This document shows positions 54,840-63,651 of a DNA stretch of 64,000 nucleotides, piece after piece. The first letter of the stretch is position 1; each line of letters begins with the position of its first letter. This stretch comes from Deltaproteobacteria bacterium (lineage in GTDB: Bacteria > Desulfobacterota > Desulfobacteria > Desulfobacterales > Desulfosarcinaceae): contig JAKALP010000020.1 in assembly GCA_021824175.1 (NCBI GenBank), forward strand, positions 1 through 64,000, in the 5' to 3' direction. The translations under genes were made by a program, and so were the position numbers. The notes below the pieces were generated by a model. That model searched no databases. It was given only the letters and a program-made list of their open reading frames with translations, and had not been told where the DNA came from.

Positions 54840-54965
54840 CATTCGCGGGGCAAACAACCATCCGTACGAAGGGGGCAGTTTGAAGCGGCACCCTTACTGC
54901 GTGTCTCAGTACCCCCTCTTAGCGGCGGATTTGTAATAATATGAAGCGACTAAGCGGAGGAGCGA
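54840..54965. repeat. Possible insertion-sequence end remnant
   Basis: Part of the 350-base gap upstream of the riboswitch. Related motifs ending in AGCGGC recur: CAGTTTGAAGCGGC (54876-54889), CAGTACCCCCTCTTAGCGGC (54907-54926) and a GAAGCGACTAAGCGG at 54943-54957. Repeated transposase-binding sites of this kind occur at ends of some IS families (IS21-like from memory). No transposase gene is present, so this is a weak call. The rest of 54646-54840 is AT-rich without recognised features. Confidence 0.3.
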
Positions 54966-54998
54966 TTTTCAAATGGGAAATCATTCAGGCAAGAGGGG

Positions 54999-56585
54999 TC
55001 AGGGAGCCGTGGCACGGACATCGACTGAATTCGCGGGTGGCACCCAACGCAAGCCCCCTTTGAATCCATAACAACGATAAATGTAGAGCGTCTTGAATGG
55101 TGTCTTCTTCGCGGCCGCGCTATCCCACAGATTGGATCGAAAAATATTGAATGCTTCAGGGGCATCTACCCGCTCAAATACTTCTAATAGCCTCTCTCGG
55201 CTATGGTCATCGAAGTGAACTCCAACGGCATCATAGCCGAGTAGATCTTTATCCTGCCACCAATAGTCGTAGACATTGGGACGGGTCCAACGGTTAATGG
55301 ATACGGTATAGGGCTGCCCTGGCACGTAGAATGCCAATTCACTAGCGATTTGATAATGCAGCCCAAAAAGGAATAGCGAATTCTGATTGGGCATTTCCGC
55401 CCGAATCTGTCCAACCCTCTGCCCTAGAAGATCCCAGCCTTGAATTTCGTCGGCTGCTCGATCCAAATGGGCAGGAACAGGCAAGAAACCGAAAAGCACA
55501 TGGCCGAGCAACAGAGCGGTCAATAGATATGAACTTCCAACCGTCCACTTCCAAATTTCGCGAGTTGATCCTATCGAAGAAGCATATTCTTCTGTCGCAG
55601 AGTTATTCGAAGATGAAAAGAAAGTAGTCGCCAATAGAACCGCTGTGACATATCCGACCCCGGGCCAGTTGCCATACACCCTGCTGTGTAAGCTCAGAAT
55701 GCCAAACCCCGCAATTACTGGAAAGGAAGTAAAGAAAAGATAGCGTGACACCCACTCTTCTTTTGAATAACGGCCTCTGATCGCTTTAAACCAACCGGCG
55801 CACACTATTAAGAATACTAAAGGGGTCAGCAGGGCGGCTTGTGACCCCAAATATTCTATCAAAAGGTTCGGGTGTAGAACAAAGCCTTGATTGGCGCCGC
55901 CAATATAGGCCACATGGCGTACCGAATTCCAATGATGCGCGGCATTCCAGACTATGACGGGAACAAACATGGCAACACCAAATGCACACCCAAGATATGG
56001 TCTGACGCCGGCCATTCGCTGTCGATGTATATTGGTAAACAAGGCATAGGCCAAAATGCAAGGAAGGAAAAGAACCATCGTGAACTTGCTGAGCATTCCA
56101 AGGCCAAACCATACACCGCCCAGTAGCCAGTGACGCCATTGATTGTCTTCAAAGGCCCGGGCGGCGTGGTAACTGGCTCCGGCCCAGGCGGCGGCCTGAA
56201 TGCCGTCCGGCGTGGCCAGCAATGCACCGATATTAAACAGCAAGATGGATTGACCGAGTAACGTCGCCTGCCATGCCAAACGAGCACTCAACCAACGTTT
56301 GGCAAGGGAAACGATATAAACCGAGGCAATCGTCAGAGCGATGATGGAAGGCAGCCGTACGGCCGCTTCGGTTTGCCCAAATAGCCAAGTGGTCAGATGG
56401 ATCGCCCAGGCAATCAGGGGCGCCTGATCATGGTACCCCCAATCCAGATGACGCGCCCATTGCCAGTAATTGGTTTCATCGGGCACCAATAAAAATGATT
56501 GGGCATAAAAAAAACGCGCTAGGGCACCAGCTCCGATAAGTAACCAGCACAGTTTTATCCATCGTGTATCATTGGAAGCAAGCAT
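54999..56585 (-). CDS. ArnT-like membrane glycosyltransferase (PMT family)
   Basis: A 528-residue membrane protein with about 10-12 helices of the GT39/GT83 superfamily. The acidic motif is in LVPDETNYWQWARHL near 33, then WGYHDQAPLIAWAI near 49 and EAAVRLPSIIALTIA near 73. It differs from the other ArnT-like gene at 20147 and is not a close duplicate. It would move a sugar from a polyprenyl-phosphate donor to a periplasmic acceptor, possibly the surface protein or pilin; this is inference from proximity. It is 31 bases after the histidine kinase gene. Confidence 0.8.
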   Translation of the reverse strand: MLASNDTRWIKLCWLLIGAGALARFFYAQSFLLVPDETNYWQWARHLDWGYHDQAPLIAWAIHLTTWLFGQTEAAVRLPSIIALTIASVYIVSLAKRWLSARLAWQATLLGQSILLFNIGALLATPDGIQAAAWAGASYHAARAFEDNQWRHWLLGGVWFGLGMLSKFTMVLFLPCILAYALFTNIHRQRMAGVRPYLGCAFGVAMFVPVIVWNAAHHWNSVRHVAYIGGANQGFVLHPNLLIEYLGSQAALLTPLVFLIVCAGWFKAIRGRYSKEEWVSRYLFFTSFPVIAGFGILSLHSRVYGNWPGVGYVTAVLLATTFFSSSNNSATEEYASSIGSTREIWKWTVGSSYLLTALLLGHVLFGFLPVPAHLDRAADEIQGWDLLGQRVGQIRAEMPNQNSLFLFGLHYQIASELAFYVPGQPYTVSINRWTRPNVYDYWWQDKDLLGYDAVGVHFDDHSRERLLEVFERVDAPEAFNIFRSNLWDSAAAKKTPFKTLYIYRCYGFKGGLRWVPPANSVDVRATAP

Positions 56586-56616
56586 TGGCTTGCCTTACTT
56601 TTAGCAGTTTAAAATG

Positions 56617-57927
56617 TCAAGCGGGTTTGCCCGACCTCTTGAGAGCAAAAGAAACCGTTGTCCCGAAACCTGGCTTGCTTTGGACATCCAAGCGGCTGTT
56701 ATAGGCCTCTAATATCCGATGAACGATGGAGAGCCCCAATCCCGTGCCCTCTGATTTGGTGGTAAAAAAAGGGTCAAAGATGGATTGCACACTTTCAGGC
56801 GCTATGCCGCAACCACTGTCTCGGACAAGGATGATCACTTCATTATTTTTCGCCCAAGCCATCTGGATTTCAATGGCGCCTTCGCCTTGGATGGCCTCGG
56901 CGGCATTTAGCAGTAAATTCCACAACACTTGGCTTAGATGGCTTGGATCCATAAGCACATATACATCTGGGATAAGTATTTTCTTTAATGTGTGCCTCCG
57001 ACCATGCTTTTTATCTTTTTCAAACAGGCCAACAATTTCTTCGATGGATTTGCTAAGCTCTAAAATCTTCGGTTTGCCGGCAGGTGGCCTGGCAAAAAGC
57101 AAAAAGTCATTGACGAGCGTGCTCAAACGGTCGGTTTCACGCAAAATGATTTCCATCAAGCGTTGGTGGTCTGAATCATAGCGCAGATCCTCCCGCAGAA
57201 GCTGAATGGACCCTACCACAGAAGCCAATGGATTTTTAATCTCGTGGGCCAAGCCGGCTGCCATCTCACCCATGTAGGCCATCTTTTCTACGCGTTTGAC
57301 GTGGCTCTCCATGGCTCGCAGCTCACTCTGGCTTTTGCGGTTCTGTTCGGTCAATAGCCCACTCAAAACCGCAACGGCAAAACATGCGGAAGCAGTAATC
57401 AGGACCTTATTTAAAATCTCGATATTATTGATTCCAGACAAGCTACTGATATTACCTATGATCACCGATGGAAGATAAGCATAATACTGGAACACTACAA
57501 TCAACGCATATTGCAGGCTGCTCAGCAAAGCCATCCATAGACCGCCCTTCATATATGCAATCATGCTGGCATATATGATGATGACGATATAAAGGAAGGT
57601 AAATAAACTAAAATACCCTCCTGAAATGAAGACTATTAAAGAAATGATAATCGAATCAAATACGAGCTGAACATATACAAAAAGTCTTTGATAGACAAAC
57701 AGCTTAAATAGATTTGTAGATAATAAGGAAAGCAGAAACGAAGCGCTAATAAATAAATAGATTGCCAGCCATACCATATCCAGTGCGGCATCTGAAAAGC
57801 GATAGTGTGCAACAAATGTAGCGCAAAGTAGAATAATAGTGAAAAAAATACGGACGAACACCATCCACTTTAGCTTTGAATGAATGTCCGATTCAAATGA
57901 TTGGCTGCTGATAGATAATGAATGCAC
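56617..57927 (-). CDS. PilS-like membrane histidine kinase
   Basis: Sensor kinase of 436 residues. Six hydrophobic segments occupy about 20-192, without a HAMP or PAS domain, as in PilS. The H-box GLAHEIKNPLASV places the phosphorylated His at 228; the N-box NLLLNAAEAI is near 345, G1 DSGCGI near 375 and G2 GTGLGLSI near 398. PilS normally controls pilin transcription through PilR; no pilR follows here. It is co-directional with pilC (170-base gap) and with the ArnT-like gene. Confidence 0.82.
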   Translation of the reverse strand: MHSLSISSQSFESDIHSKLKWMVFVRIFFTIILLCATFVAHYRFSDAALDMVWLAIYLFISASFLLSLLSTNLFKLFVYQRLFVYVQLVFDSIIISLIVFISGGYFSLFTFLYIVIIIYASMIAYMKGGLWMALLSSLQYALIVVFQYYAYLPSVIIGNISSLSGINNIEILNKVLITASACFAVAVLSGLLTEQNRKSQSELRAMESHVKRVEKMAYMGEMAAGLAHEIKNPLASVVGSIQLLREDLRYDSDHQRLMEIILRETDRLSTLVNDFLLFARPPAGKPKILELSKSIEEIVGLFEKDKKHGRRHTLKKILIPDVYVLMDPSHLSQVLWNLLLNAAEAIQGEGAIEIQMAWAKNNEVIILVRDSGCGIAPESVQSIFDPFFTTKSEGTGLGLSIVHRILEAYNSRLDVQSKPGFGTTVSFALKRSGKPA

Positions 57928-58096
57928 AAGGCAATTTGGTAAAAAATATGAATATCAGATTTTCATATATGCCGTAGTCAATTCTTTTCCAATCGCTAAA
58001 ACCAGCATATGGAATTTCTCAAGGATAAGCCTTAACGGTGCAACTATCTTCTTTAAATTTGCACATATTATCTTCCAATAATATTTTTAGAGCGGT

Positions 58097-59308
58097 TTAG
58101 CCTCCAACCGCTCCAGCCATTTTAAATATCGGTAGGTACATCGATACAACTAATCCACCGATCACAATACCTAAAAATATTATCATTACCGGTTCGATCA
58201 TTGAAGTGAGGTTTTCTACAGCCTGATCCACTTCTTCATCATAAAAATCTGCTATTTTTTCCAGCATGGCATCCAATGCGCCCGTGGATTCCCCTACGGC
58301 TATCATCTGACATACCATAGAAGGAAAGACACCGCTGGCTTGCAGCGGATCAGCCATGGTACGTCCTTCGGCAATGCCGCTGCGGACATTGTATATAGCA
58401 GTTTCTATGATGCGATTACCAGAGGTCTTAGCTACGATATCTAGTGCTTCTAGGATTGCCACGCCGCTGCCGAGCATGGTCCCCATAGTGCGGGTAAATT
58501 TGGCTACGGCTACTTTTCGTAGTAATATCCCAAACACAGGCAGCTTGAGCATCACAGAGTCAACCACTGTTCTTCCTTTGTTGGTTTTATAATATTGACG
58601 AAAGGCGATTACAAATAAAATAATAGCAATGAATATCCAATGAATTTTAGACTTGACAAATTCACTGATAGCAATGACCACAAGAGTAGGTGCTGGTAGC
58701 TTTGACCCAAATTCAGCAAACATCTTTTGAAACACTGGAATTACAAAAACGAGGATGATAGCAACCACACCAACCGCAACGGTGATTGTAATAGCCGGAT
58801 ACACCATTGCGCCTTTGACTCGGCGTTTGAGCTTGGCCGCTTTTTCCATATAGCCGGCCAATCGCTTTAAGATGACATCCAGAATACCACCGGCCTCACC
58901 AGCAGCGATCATATTGACAAACAAATTGTCGAAGTGTTTGGGATATCGTTTCAGCGCATCGGCCAGCGTCGAACCCGCCTCGACCTGATCCTTCAAATCT
59001 TTGAGCATCTTTTTGACCGTCGGGTTCTCTTGTTGAGCCTGGAGGATATCCATGCATTGAATGATCGGCAATCCGGCATCAATCATCGTGGAAAATTGCC
59101 GGGCGAATATGATAATGTCTTTTTCTTTAACTTTGGGCTGGAGAAAGGCAACGCCTTCGAATAGATCCTTTGGCTTCTTTTTTACCTTTGTGGGAACGAT
59201 ACGAATCCTACCGAGATGGGCCCGAACCGCCTCTTCATTGGCCGCTTCCAATTGGCCTTTTTGGATCTGGTTGTTTCGATTCTTTCCTTCCCAAAGAAAA
59301 ACCGGCAT
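58097..59308 (-). CDS. pilC: Type IV pilus inner-membrane platform protein PilC
   Basis: GspF-family platform protein that, with the PilB and PilT ATPases, drives pilus assembly. I start at MPVFLWEGKNRNNQIQ (59308, 403 residues) because GGGAGA lies five bases upstream; the open frame extends to 59410 without a ribosome site. Two GspF domains are present (about 65-190 and 265-390), with VFARQFSTMIDAGLPI-type and FTRTMGTMLGSGVAILEAL motifs, and three membrane helices. pilB, pilT and pilA are not in this window. Confidence 0.93.
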   Translation of the reverse strand: MPVFLWEGKNRNNQIQKGQLEAANEEAVRAHLGRIRIVPTKVKKKPKDLFEGVAFLQPKVKEKDIIIFARQFSTMIDAGLPIIQCMDILQAQQENPTVKKMLKDLKDQVEAGSTLADALKRYPKHFDNLFVNMIAAGEAGGILDVILKRLAGYMEKAAKLKRRVKGAMVYPAITITVAVGVVAIILVFVIPVFQKMFAEFGSKLPAPTLVVIAISEFVKSKIHWIFIAIILFVIAFRQYYKTNKGRTVVDSVMLKLPVFGILLRKVAVAKFTRTMGTMLGSGVAILEALDIVAKTSGNRIIETAIYNVRSGIAEGRTMADPLQASGVFPSMVCQMIAVGESTGALDAMLEKIADFYDEEVDQAVENLTSMIEPVMIIFLGIVIGGLVVSMYLPIFKMAGAVGG

Positions 59309-59741
59309 AGCACTCTCCCTATCTGTTTGTGCATCACCTAGTCTGTCTAATAGAAACGCAACGCTCTTTTTTGTCGTAATTTTAGTACCATAAACTACAA
59401 CAAACGACAATAGATTTATTTAATTAGATTTTTACACTGCAGGCCCAAATCCGAGAGCCAGCAGGATTCTAACAAGCAAATTTCATACCGGATCTATATT
59501 TCTTATTTTATGCCTCTTGCCGGCCTTCTTGCCTCCCGAGTTGTGACCTTTTGTATAACCCTGGCCGTTACATTTGTGTTTAAGGTACAACCCAACAGAT
59601 AAAAACGACAACGACAAAACCATCATCGACTCAAATGTCGACAATAAGCCTCCCTTCCCCTGGGCATTTGAAAAGCCCAAACACCTTGCCAAAACTAATG
59701 CTTCTATGTAAGAGTGAGCACCAGCGACATCGGCTATAAAT
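59309..59741. other. Divergent gap between pilC and the DHH-CCA gene
   Basis: About 430 bases. A minus-strand frame around 59483-59692 could encode a small Lys-rich protein with one hydrophobic helix (MMVLSLSFLSVGLYL, then KKAGKRHK); a GGGAGG lies before a possible TTG start near 59650. Evidence is weak and I do not call a gene. Promoters for pilC and for the DHH-CCA gene should lie here but are not clear. Confidence 0.3.
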
Positions 59742-62468
59742 ATGGAAACCTCAATGCCTCGTTTGCAACCCAGCGCTCAAATCACACGGTCAAACCGCAA
59801 GGGTCTCACAGTCATTACCACCCACTTAAACGCAGATTTTGACGCTCTAGCATCTTTATTGGCGGCCCAGAAACTTTACCCAGACGCCTTGGTGGTCTTT
59901 CCCGGTTCGCAGGAAAAGAATTTACGTAATTTTTTTATCCAATCCCTCGTCTATCTATTCAACCTTGCAGAAATTAAGGACATCGACCTTAAATCAATTC
60001 GGCGCCTCATTCTGGTGGATACCCGCCGAGCTGACCGCATTGGCCGCTTGGCCGAAGTCCTTGACAATCCAGACATCGAAATCCATGTCTACGATCATCA
60101 TCCCATCAAAAGTGATGATATCCAAGGCCATCTTGAGATCCATCGCATCACGGGTGCCACGGTAACGCTACTGACAGAAATTCTACGAAAAAAAAGATTG
60201 CGAATTTCGGCCGAGGAAGCCACCATCATGTGCCTGGGTATCTATGAAGACACGGGGGCTTTCACCTTTGCTTCCACTACGGCCGAAGACTTTGAAGCCG
60301 CGGCCTTTCTCGTCTCCAAGGGCGCCAGTATCACAGTAATCGCAAACCTCATTTCCCGGGAGATTAGCCCGGAGCAGATTATTTTTTTAAATGACCTGAT
60401 CCAGTCCGCCACCCGTTATGTAATCAATGGCATTGAGATCGTAGTGGCCACCGCCACCTTTGATCAATATCTGCCTGACTTTGCTTTCCTAGTCCATAAA
60501 ATGGTCAAAATGGAAGACATCAACGCCATCTTTGCCTTGGCCATGATGGAAAATAAGGTCTACATCGTGGGCCGCAGCAGAACAGGTGATGTGGATGTGG
60601 GCGAAATTCTGAGCAACCTCGGCGGTGGGGGGCATCCCACGGCGGCGGCGGCCACCATCAAGGGGCAAACCATAACCCAGGTAGAACAAACTCTACTCCA
60701 CGAAATCAAACGCCAAGTCAAAGGATTGCGTCGCGCCCGCCAGTTGATGTCATCACCGCCGATTATGGCCGATGCCCACATTACCTGTGCTGAAGCCAAT
60801 ACCCTGTTGACCCGGTACAACATCAATGCGCTATTGATCACTTCCAATGATGACGCCCCATCTTCACTTGTAGGCTACATCACACGACAGGTGATCGAAA
60901 AATCGATCTATCACAACCTTGGACATGTGCCGGTGGCCGATTATATGACGACCGAGATTGTTACGGTAGCGCCTGAAGCAGAGCTGACCGAAGTTCAAGA
61001 AAAAATTATCGGTCACAAACAGCGTATTTTACCGGTGATTGATAACGACAAAATCATTGGAGTGATCACTCGCACGGACCTTCTCAACATTTTGGTCCAA
61101 CACTCCCAATTGACCTCAGACCGCTCACCAGATCCATATAAGATTACGGCCCCAAAGAAAAGACGGGATATTTCCAACTTCATGCAAGAGAGATTATCTC
61201 GCAGGGTATTGGAAACGTTGCACGCCGTGGGAAAGGTGGCGGATGAACTGTCTTTTGGTGCTTATGTGGTCGGCGGATTCGTGCGCGACCTGTTTTTATA
61301 CCGAGCCAACGAAGATATCGATATTGTGATTGAAGGCGACGGCATTGCATTTGCCAAGGTATATGCTCAACGGCACAATGCCCGTCTTCACACCCACAAA
61401 ACCTTTGGCACGGCGGTCATCATTTTTCCGGATGGTTTCAAAATTGACGTCGCCAGTGCACGCACGGAGTATTACCGCTTTCCCGCCGCCCTGCCCGATG
61501 TGGAGATGAGCTCTATCAAATTAGACCTTTTCAGGCGCGATTTTACTATCAACACTCTGGCTATCCATCTCAATGCCGGAAGGTTCGGAAAACTGATTGA
61601 CTTCTTCTCAGCCCAAAAAGATATCAAAGATAAAGCCATCCGGGTCCTACACAATCTGAGTTTTGTCGAAGACCCCACCCGCGTCTTCCGGGCCATCCGC
61701 TTTGAACAGCGTTTTGGCTTCACGATTGGCAAGCTTACCGCCAGTCTGATTGAAAACGCGGTCAAAATGGATTTTTTCAAACGCCTCAGCGGCCGCCGGG
61801 TGTTTGCTGAAATCCGTCAGCTGCTCGAAGAAGAAAATCCAACTCCAGCTATTTCCAGGATGCGCGATTTCAATCTGCTTAAAGTGATTCACCCCTCCAT
61901 CGTGCTGGATAAAAACCTGATGGAATTGCTTCACACCGTGAAAAGCGTAATCTCCTGGCACGATCTTCTATTCACTGAAGAACCTTACATGCGTTGGGGC
62001 GTCTATTTCATGGTCTTAATACGTGCTTGTGATTCAGATATCTCGCGGGAAATTTGCAGGGCAATGGAGCTCCCCCCCCGCTTGGAGCAGTTGTTTTGCA
62101 AACACCGCTTTGAGGCCCAGAATTGTGTATCTCAGATGGAACTGAAGTTACCCACCACCAAACACGAACTATACCACTTATTGAATGAATTCCGTACGGA
62201 ACAGATCCTCTTCATGATGGCGGTCACTCGCTACAAATCGGTTAAAAAAGCCATCTCCAATTATTACACCCAACTGCGCAACATTCAGCCGATAGTTGGG
62301 GGTCAGGATCTCATTGCCATGGGATTGAAACCCGGACCGCGGTTCAGTCAAATCCTGGCCGCCGTGCGAAATGAGAAGCTTAACGGTCGTCTTGAAACTC
62401 GTGAAGATGAAATTCAATTTGTTCACTATTTACTGCAGACGCCTTCAACAAACGAAACTGTCAGATGA
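59742..62468 (+). CDS. DHH - CBS - tRNA nucleotidyltransferase fusion
   Basis: A 908-residue protein with three parts. The N-terminal DHH phosphoesterase domain has HLNADFDALAS near 28-38 and the DHHA1 glycine loop NLGGGGHPTAAAAT near 292. Two CBS repeats follow (about 320-460; AEANTLLTRYNINALLI, then VADYMTTEIVTVAPEAELT). The C-terminal polyA-polymerase/CCA domain (about 490-900) has GGFVRDLFLYRANEDIDIVIEG near 508 with catalytic DID, and LDLFRRDFTINTLA near 590. It resembles A-adding tRNA enzymes of Desulfobacterota that work with a separate CC-adding enzyme. Confidence 0.92.
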   Translation: METSMPRLQPSAQITRSNRKGLTVITTHLNADFDALASLLAAQKLYPDALVVFPGSQEKNLRNFFIQSLVYLFNLAEIKDIDLKSIRRLILVDTRRADRIGRLAEVLDNPDIEIHVYDHHPIKSDDIQGHLEIHRITGATVTLLTEILRKKRLRISAEEATIMCLGIYEDTGAFTFASTTAEDFEAAAFLVSKGASITVIANLISREISPEQIIFLNDLIQSATRYVINGIEIVVATATFDQYLPDFAFLVHKMVKMEDINAIFALAMMENKVYIVGRSRTGDVDVGEILSNLGGGGHPTAAAATIKGQTITQVEQTLLHEIKRQVKGLRRARQLMSSPPIMADAHITCAEANTLLTRYNINALLITSNDDAPSSLVGYITRQVIEKSIYHNLGHVPVADYMTTEIVTVAPEAELTEVQEKIIGHKQRILPVIDNDKIIGVITRTDLLNILVQHSQLTSDRSPDPYKITAPKKRRDISNFMQERLSRRVLETLHAVGKVADELSFGAYVVGGFVRDLFLYRANEDIDIVIEGDGIAFAKVYAQRHNARLHTHKTFGTAVIIFPDGFKIDVASARTEYYRFPAALPDVEMSSIKLDLFRRDFTINTLAIHLNAGRFGKLIDFFSAQKDIKDKAIRVLHNLSFVEDPTRVFRAIRFEQRFGFTIGKLTASLIENAVKMDFFKRLSGRRVFAEIRQLLEEENPTPAISRMRDFNLLKVIHPSIVLDKNLMELLHTVKSVISWHDLLFTEEPYMRWGVYFMVLIRACDSDISREICRAMELPPRLEQLFCKHRFEAQNCVSQMELKLPTTKHELYHLLNEFRTEQILFMMAVTRYKSVKKAISNYYTQLRNIQPIVGGQDLIAMGLKPGPRFSQILAAVRNEKLNGRLETREDEIQFVHYLLQTPSTNETVR

Positions 62469-62496
62469 TGAATTGACAATGAGTTAATAAATTGCT

Positions 62497-62563
62497 TGAT
62501 TCAAAAGATTTGAATCAGTAAATTGTGTAGATTTATAGGCCAGTGTTTCGGCACCGGTGCCGA
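62497..62563. promoter_or_regulatory. Two inverted repeats upstream of trpS
   Basis: In the 164-base gap between the DHH-CCA gene and trpS, TGATTCAAA and TTTGAATCA (62497-62517) form a 9-base stem with a 3-base loop, and TCGGCACCGGTGCCGA (62548-62563) is a perfect 16-base palindrome. The first could be a weak terminator or operator and the second an operator for a dimeric regulator. There is no T-box-like leader. Confidence 0.4.
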
Positions 62564-62632
62564 CTACGCCCAAAATGGGGTTGGATATCGGCCAGATACA
62601 ATTAAATCAGCACCAATGACTGGAGAGCACGG

Positions 62633-63625
62633 ATGACAGAAAGGAAAAGAATCTTAAGTGGCATGCGCCCCACCGGCGCTCTACATATGGGGAACTATCT
62701 GGGGGCCTTGGCCAATTGGATTGGAATGCAGGACCCTTATGACTGTTTTTTTTTCGTGGCGGATTGGCATGCCCTAACCAGCGACTATGAAAATCCGACC
62801 GGCCTGCCCAATTATGTCCATGAAATTCTGCTCGACTGGCTCAGCGCCGGATTAGATCCGCAGCGCTGCACGCTGTTCATCCAATCCAAAGTTCCGGAAC
62901 ACGCTGAACTATACCTGATCCTTTCCATGATCACACCGGTCCCCTGGCTGGAGCGCAACCCCACTTACAAAGACCAAATTGTCCAGCTCCAAAACAAGGA
63001 TCTTTCTACCTTCGGCTTTCTGGGCTACCCTGTGCTCCAGGCGGCGGACATCATTATGTACAAAGCCCAGGGGGTGCCCGTTGGAGTTGATCAAGTACCC
63101 CACGTGGAGATCACCCGCGAGATCGCCCGACGCTTTAATTTTCTATATGGCCCAGTATTTCCGGAGCCAGAAGCGATCCTCACCCAGACACCCAAAATAC
63201 TAGGTATTGACCGCCGAAAAATGAGCAAAAGCTATGGCAACGCCATTTATCTATCTGAAACCGAAGAACAGGTGCGGGCCAAAGTGATGCAAATGATCAC
63301 TGATCCACAACGCATGCGACGCAGTGATCCCGGCAATCCAGATGTGTGCAACGTGTTTGAGTTCCACAAGCTTTACACCACCGCCGATACCGTCGCCCAA
63401 ATCAACACCCAATGCCGAGCCGCTGAAATCGGTTGCGTGGAGTGCAAAAAAATCATGGCCAATGGGCTTATCCAGGCCTTGAGACCTATTCATGAAAAAC
63501 GGCGATTCTATCAAGATCATCCGGACACGGTCAGGGATATTATCGAAACCGGAAGCCGTAAAGCTCGTCTGGTCGCCCAGCAAACCATGCAGGAGGTCCG
63601 GCAGGCAGTGAAGATCAACTACTGA
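62633..63625 (+). CDS. trpS: Tryptophan--tRNA ligase, class I
   Basis: Charges tRNA-Trp. The 330 residues match the bacterial class I enzyme. The HIGH-like motif is GALHMGNYLGA near 16, the KMSKS loop DRRKMSKSYGNAI near 196 (KMSKSYG). The SGMRPTGALHMGNYLGALANW start is typical. The ATG at 62633 has GAGAGCACGG upstream, a moderate site. It lies just before scpA, with which it may share a transcript. Confidence 0.97.
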   Translation: MTERKRILSGMRPTGALHMGNYLGALANWIGMQDPYDCFFFVADWHALTSDYENPTGLPNYVHEILLDWLSAGLDPQRCTLFIQSKVPEHAELYLILSMITPVPWLERNPTYKDQIVQLQNKDLSTFGFLGYPVLQAADIIMYKAQGVPVGVDQVPHVEITREIARRFNFLYGPVFPEPEAILTQTPKILGIDRRKMSKSYGNAIYLSETEEQVRAKVMQMITDPQRMRRSDPGNPDVCNVFEFHKLYTTADTVAQINTQCRAAEIGCVECKKIMANGLIQALRPIHEKRRFYQDHPDTVRDIIETGSRKARLVAQQTMQEVRQAVKINY

Positions 63626-63651
63626 TCCAAGTAAAGAGGTCGTGATAGTCC

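Noticed and set aside
59483-59692. Small Lys-rich frame between pilC and the DHH-CCA gene
   Set aside because: Start codon unclear and no homologues recognised; too weak to call.
62469-62632. T-box or tryptophan attenuator ahead of trpS
   Set aside because: The gap has only simple palindromes and no T-box or leader-peptide pattern.
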